From Epilithonimonas vandammei (GTDB lineage Bacteria; Bacteroidota; Bacteroidia; Flavobacteriales; Weeksellaceae), in assembly GCF_003860525.1 (NCBI RefSeq), contig NZ_CP034161.1, positions 2,914,001 to 2,978,000 of the forward strand: a stretch of 64,000 nucleotides of DNA. The letters are read 5' to 3'. The notes under the pieces are model-generated. The model saw only the letters and a list, made by a program, of their open reading frames with translations, was not told the origin of the DNA and ran no database searches. The position numbers were made by a program, and so were the translations under genes. Below, in pieces: positions 60,856-64,000 of the stretch; the first letter of the stretch is position 1, and each line of letters begins with the position of its first letter.

Positions 60856-62190
60856 ATGAAAATCCATCTATTTATATTATTACTTATAAGTGGCTTAAAA
60901 TCTGGACAACAAGGTTTTATGCTTGAAAACGCTGATAAAGCCAGTATAAAATTCAAGCTCATTAACAACCTTATTTTCGTCCCGATGATCATAAATGGTG
61001 TGGAACTTAATTTTATGTTGGATTCTGGAATATCGGAAACCTTACTTTTTAGCTTGGAAGACAAGAATGTAGATTTTAGAAATGTTGAGAAGATTACTTT
61101 TCGTGGATTAGGAGAAACGGTAAGTGTAGATGCTCTAAAATCCATCAACAATGAAATAAGAATTGGTAAAAATTTTGTAGACAGATCTCACACTGTATTC
61201 ATCGTACTAGACGAAGACTTCAACGTTTCACAAGATATTGGTATTCCTGTAAACGGCATTATTGGTTACTATTTTTTTAAAAACCATCCTCTGGAAATCA
61301 ATTACATCAATAAAACCATTACAGTTTACAAAGACAGCTCAGAATTGCCGAAAAAAATCCTCAAATTTTCAGAATTTCCTATCAGCGTAGAAATGAATAG
61401 ACCTTATAGGTATGCAGATGTAGAGATGAAGCACGATAAACAGCGTTCCAAGCTGCTGCTGGATCTTGGAAATACAGATTCGGTATGGCTTTTCCCGACT
61501 TTGATTAAGGATTTCATTTACAATCGTCCTAATGTTGATGATTTTCTTGGTCGCGGTTTCAGCGGCGATATTTTCGGAAAACGAAGCCGCATCAACTCCC
61601 TATCTATAGGGAAATTCCGGATGAGTAAACCCATCGCATCAATGCCTGATGAATATTCCATCCAGCATCTGAAAATCGTCAAAGACAGAAAAGGATCTAT
61701 CGGTTCGGAAGTGTTGAGAAGGTTTACCTTGGTGTTTAATTATCCTGAAAACAAGGTTCATTTTCGCCCCAACAAACACTTGAACGACCCATTCCTGATT
61801 GACGGAAGCGGACTGGAAATCAAACAAGACGGACTGGTTTGGGAAAAAGAACAAGTAAAAGTGGAAACCTCAAAAAGAAACTCTGCAGGTAATGAAATAA
61901 ATGTGATAGATAACAGTCCAGATAAATTTCAATATAAATTCAGCCTGAAACCCGTTTTCAAAGTTGCGGGAACAAGGAAAGATTCTCCTGCACAGAAGTC
62001 GGGGATTATAAAAGGAGATGAAATCACAAATATAGATGGCAAAAAAGCTAATGAACTCACATTATACAAAATTCATCAAATTCTAAAAACCGATGAACGC
62101 AAAACGGTGAGCGTAGAAATAAAACGCAATGAGATTCGCAGAAAAATAGATTTGTTTCTGGAAGATCCCATTCCTTACATCGAAGAATAA
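60856..62190 (+). CDS. retropepsin-like aspartyl protease with PDZ domain
   Basis: This 444-residue exported protein has a signal (KIHLFILLLISGLKSGQ). Two aspartyl-protease lobes carry LNFMLDSGISETLLF (D-S-G) and SKLLLDLGNTDSVWL (D-L-G-N-T). A C-terminal PDZ domain follows (VAGTRKDSPAQKSGIIKGDEIT). The family is common in Bacteroidota. It is on the plus strand, divergent from tonB. The second motif is atypical, so activity is uncertain. Confidence 0.85.
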   Translation: MKIHLFILLLISGLKSGQQGFMLENADKASIKFKLINNLIFVPMIINGVELNFMLDSGISETLLFSLEDKNVDFRNVEKITFRGLGETVSVDALKSINNEIRIGKNFVDRSHTVFIVLDEDFNVSQDIGIPVNGIIGYYFFKNHPLEINYINKTITVYKDSSELPKKILKFSEFPISVEMNRPYRYADVEMKHDKQRSKLLLDLGNTDSVWLFPTLIKDFIYNRPNVDDFLGRGFSGDIFGKRSRINSLSIGKFRMSKPIASMPDEYSIQHLKIVKDRKGSIGSEVLRRFTLVFNYPENKVHFRPNKHLNDPFLIDGSGLEIKQDGLVWEKEQVKVETSKRNSAGNEINVIDNSPDKFQYKFSLKPVFKVAGTRKDSPAQKSGIIKGDEITNIDGKKANELTLYKIHQILKTDERKTVSVEIKRNEIRRKIDLFLEDPIPYIEE

Positions 62191-62216
62191 TTTTAAATTT
62201 AACCAAAAAAAACACC

Positions 62217-62732
62217 ATGAAAGAAACTCTGAATCATATAAGAAACAGACCTCGGTTTAAAATGTATACTGATCTTTCTCCAGAAGACTGCGAGAAAAAC
62301 CTAAGAGCCTATCTCGACATTCATAAGGATGAATTCTTTGGTAATATCAACCGTGAAGTAGCAACAATTTTCGTGAAAACCAATGAAAATAATTACTGGA
62401 AACCGAACCTAGCTCTTCGTTTAGAAAGAGATGATAACATCACGGCAATACGAGGAATCTATGGTCCTACTTCGGCTGTGTGGACTTTTTTTATGTTTTT
62501 ATATTTTTTGTTTACAGTAGGCTGGATGGTTTTTTTCACACTCTATTATGTAGAAAAGCAGATCAACACCCATAACTATGCCTGGGCACTACCGTGTTCT
62601 TTATTAGTTCTTGTGCTTATTGGATTAACTTATGCTGCCGCACGATTAGGGCAATTTAAAGCAAAAGATGAAATGAATGCTCTAAGGAGATTTGCAGAAG
62701 AAGCTACTTTTCCTCTGGAGAAAGATGGGTAA
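62217..62732 (+). CDS. two-helix membrane protein of unknown function
   Basis: This 171-residue protein has a soluble N-terminal ~75 residues (MKETLNHIRNRPRFKMYTDL, SPEDCEKNLRAYLDIHKDEF) and two membrane helices (WTFFMFLYFLFTVGWMVFFTL; ALPCSLLVLVLIGLTYAAA). I do not recognise a family. It starts 26 bases after the protease gene and its end overlaps the convergent glycosyltransferase by 29 bases. Confidence 0.75.
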   Translation: MKETLNHIRNRPRFKMYTDLSPEDCEKNLRAYLDIHKDEFFGNINREVATIFVKTNENNYWKPNLALRLERDDNITAIRGIYGPTSAVWTFFMFLYFLFTVGWMVFFTLYYVEKQINTHNYAWALPCSLLVLVLIGLTYAAARLGQFKAKDEMNALRRFAEEATFPLEKDG

Positions 62733-63558
62733 GTTTTTTTAAGTCAGAAGCATGTTTTATCGTAAGCCCAAATTTCATCAGCAGATACTGTAAAGGCTTT
62801 TGTTTTTTGTAATACTTTCCAATGAAAATAGCCATTGCGTCATAAAAACGTCCCAGATAGACTTCATCTTTCACTGTGCTTTCGCCTTTATAATGAAGGA
62901 TTGAATACTTTCCGTAATAGAAATTCCTGAAGCCCGATCGTCTGATTGTATAGCAAAGATCAATATCTTCGCCGTACATAAAATACTGCTCATCAAATCC
63001 ACCAACTTGTGCGTAAACAGATTTCTTCATCAGAAGATTGGCGCCTGTCATAATATCGACCTCAGCGATGTCAAACTCGCCGACATCATTTCTGTAGTAG
63101 CTTTTAGAATTACTATTGAATGGTGTAAAAAGTTTCTCAAATGAATTGATAAGCGCCGGAACAGACCTTTTGCTCTCTGGCAAAAACTCGCCTTTTGCAT
63201 TATGCATTCTTAATCCCAATGCACCAAATGCGAATTGGCTATCGGCAAAATCTAGAATTTCCTTAAAATAATCGCCCTCTATTTCCGTGTCGGGATTCAG
63301 GATATAAACATATTCACCTTTTGCGTGCGTCACTGCCAGATTATTGGCCTTCGAAAAACCAAGATTCTCTTCCAATGACAAAAAAAGGACATCCGGAAAT
63401 TCTGAAATTAATGATTTCCATTCCGGATTGGGCGAATTATTATCCGCGACGATAACTTCATACTCAAAGCCGTGAAAATACTTCTTGATGGAAAGTATGC
63501 ATTTCCTGAGCAAATCTTTTACCTGATAATGAACAATAATCACACTAAGTTTCATCAC
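62704..63558 (-). CDS. family 2 glycosyltransferase
   Basis: This 284-residue GT-A enzyme begins [20 protein letters not shown], with [34 protein letters not shown] and a late [16 protein letters not shown]. It resembles rhamnosyltransferase-like GT2 enzymes for surface glycans. Its ATG overlaps the recR stop by 4 bases. Confidence 0.9.
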   Translation of the reverse strand: MMKLSVIIVHYQVKDLLRKCILSIKKYFHGFEYEVIVADNNSPNPEWKSLISEFPDVLFLSLEENLGFSKANNLAVTHAKGEYVYILNPDTEIEGDYFKEILDFADSQFAFGALGLRMHNAKGEFLPESKRSVPALINSFEKLFTPFNSNSKSYYRNDVGEFDIAEVDIMTGANLLMKKSVYAQVGGFDEQYFMYGEDIDLCYTIRRSGFRNFYYGKYSILHYKGESTVKDEVYLGRFYDAMAIFIGKYYKKQKPLQYLLMKFGLTIKHASDLKKLTHLSPEEK

Positions 63559-64000
63559 GTTGCCTCGTTATAAACCGTTCTATTGGTAATAGATCTTCCT
63601 AGAGAAATCTCATCTGCATACTCCAATTCATCACCCACGGCAATTCCTCTTGCAATGCTGGAAAATAAAATCTGCTGTGTTTTGAATTTTTTGTAGATAT
63701 AATAAGCGGTAGTATCGCCTTCCATTGTTGCGCTTAGTGCAAATATGAGTTCTTTTACAACACCTTCATGCAGCTTCTTTTCGATACTTCCAATGCGCAA
63801 TTGACTCGGACCAATACCTTCCATTGGGGAAATTTTACCGCCCAGAACCAGATATTTACCTCTATACTTTCCGGTATTTTCTATTGCCATCACATCCCGC
63901 ACATCTTCTACAATGCAAAGCAACTCATCATTTCTTTTCTCATCACTACAGATATCACAGATCTCGGAATCCGAAAAATTATGACAGTCTTTACAATACC
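63555..64000 (-). CDS. recR: recombination protein RecR, 5' part outside the window
   Basis: The visible 148 residues begin within the zinc-finger region ([20 protein letters not shown]) and cover the TOPRIM domain ([59 protein letters not shown]). RecR works with RecF and RecO in gap repair. The gene continues past the right edge. Confidence 0.95.
   Translation of the reverse strand, partial: YCKDCHNFSDSEICDICSDEKRNDELLCIVEDVRDVMAIENTGKYRGKYLVLGGKISPMEGIGPSQLRIGSIEKKLHEGVVKELIFALSATMEGDTTAYYIYKKFKTQQILFSSIARGIAVGDELEYADEISLGRSITNRTVYNEAT

Noticed and set aside
1-64000. CRISPR arrays, rRNA genes and riboswitches
   Set aside because: No regularly spaced repeats, rRNA-like sequence or recognisable riboswitch core were found on reading.

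Overview
The window is from a low-GC member of the Bacteroidota, most likely a Weeksellaceae flavobacterium of the Chryseobacterium/Epilithonimonas type. The evidence is the AT-rich DNA, a T9SS sorting tail, CusA fused to TolC, a long signal peptidase I, DUF5683, the parA-parB-DUF5683-dapB-lepB order and tRNA genes without an encoded CCA. The genus is inferred from gene order and protein character, not from a search.

Region 1 (1-1148) holds the end of an ISL3-type transposase with a 61-bp tandem duplication at its 3' end, then a tRNA-Asp gene with a strong downstream hairpin.

Region 2 (about 1149-45379) is a ~44-kb genomic island inserted in the 3' end of a second tRNA-Asp gene. A 19-bp tRNA-derived direct repeat marks both ends, AGGTCAC-type arm motifs lie just inside both ends, and a CTnDOT-like tyrosine integrase sits beside the right end. 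No conjugation or relaxase gene is visible. From left to right the cargo is: an AraC regulator with a DUF1398 lipoprotein; remnants of a HEPN protein and a NACHT-type NTPase; an intact two-gene Hachiman anti-phage system (hamA, hamB); IS3 and IS256 elements, the second of which cuts into an arsenic permease; a copper cluster (frameshifted multicopper oxidase, haem-binding protein, two DUF3347 proteins, DUF305, frameshifted small Cys-rich protein); a porin/Rieske/di-haem cassette; an IS5-family element with a clear target duplication; a T9SS nuclease and a PAP2 phosphatase; a Cd/Zn/Co-type cluster (P-type ATPase, MgtC, sulfatase-fold protein, CDF transporter, bestrophin, methyltransferase, CusB, CusA-TolC, DUF6660); and an arsenic operon (arsR, DUF6428, phosphoesterase, broken gcvH, ACR3 pump, methyltransferase) with two matching ArsR-type operators. 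Several island genes carry homopolymer frameshifts, nonsense codons or truncations, while the chromosomal genes to the right look intact.

Region 3 (45380-64000) is ordinary chromosome: trxA, a cysteine desulfurase, a four-gene set resembling mycobacterial decaprenyl-phosphoryl-arabinose synthesis (UbiA-type phosphoribosyltransferase, DprE1-like oxidase, DprE2-like reductase, HAD phosphatase), OmpA and lipocalin lipoproteins, a subtilase, WbqC, lepB, dapB, DUF5683, parB, parA, a pair of perfect inverted DnaA boxes, tonB, an aspartyl protease, a membrane protein, a glycosyltransferase and recR running off the right edge.
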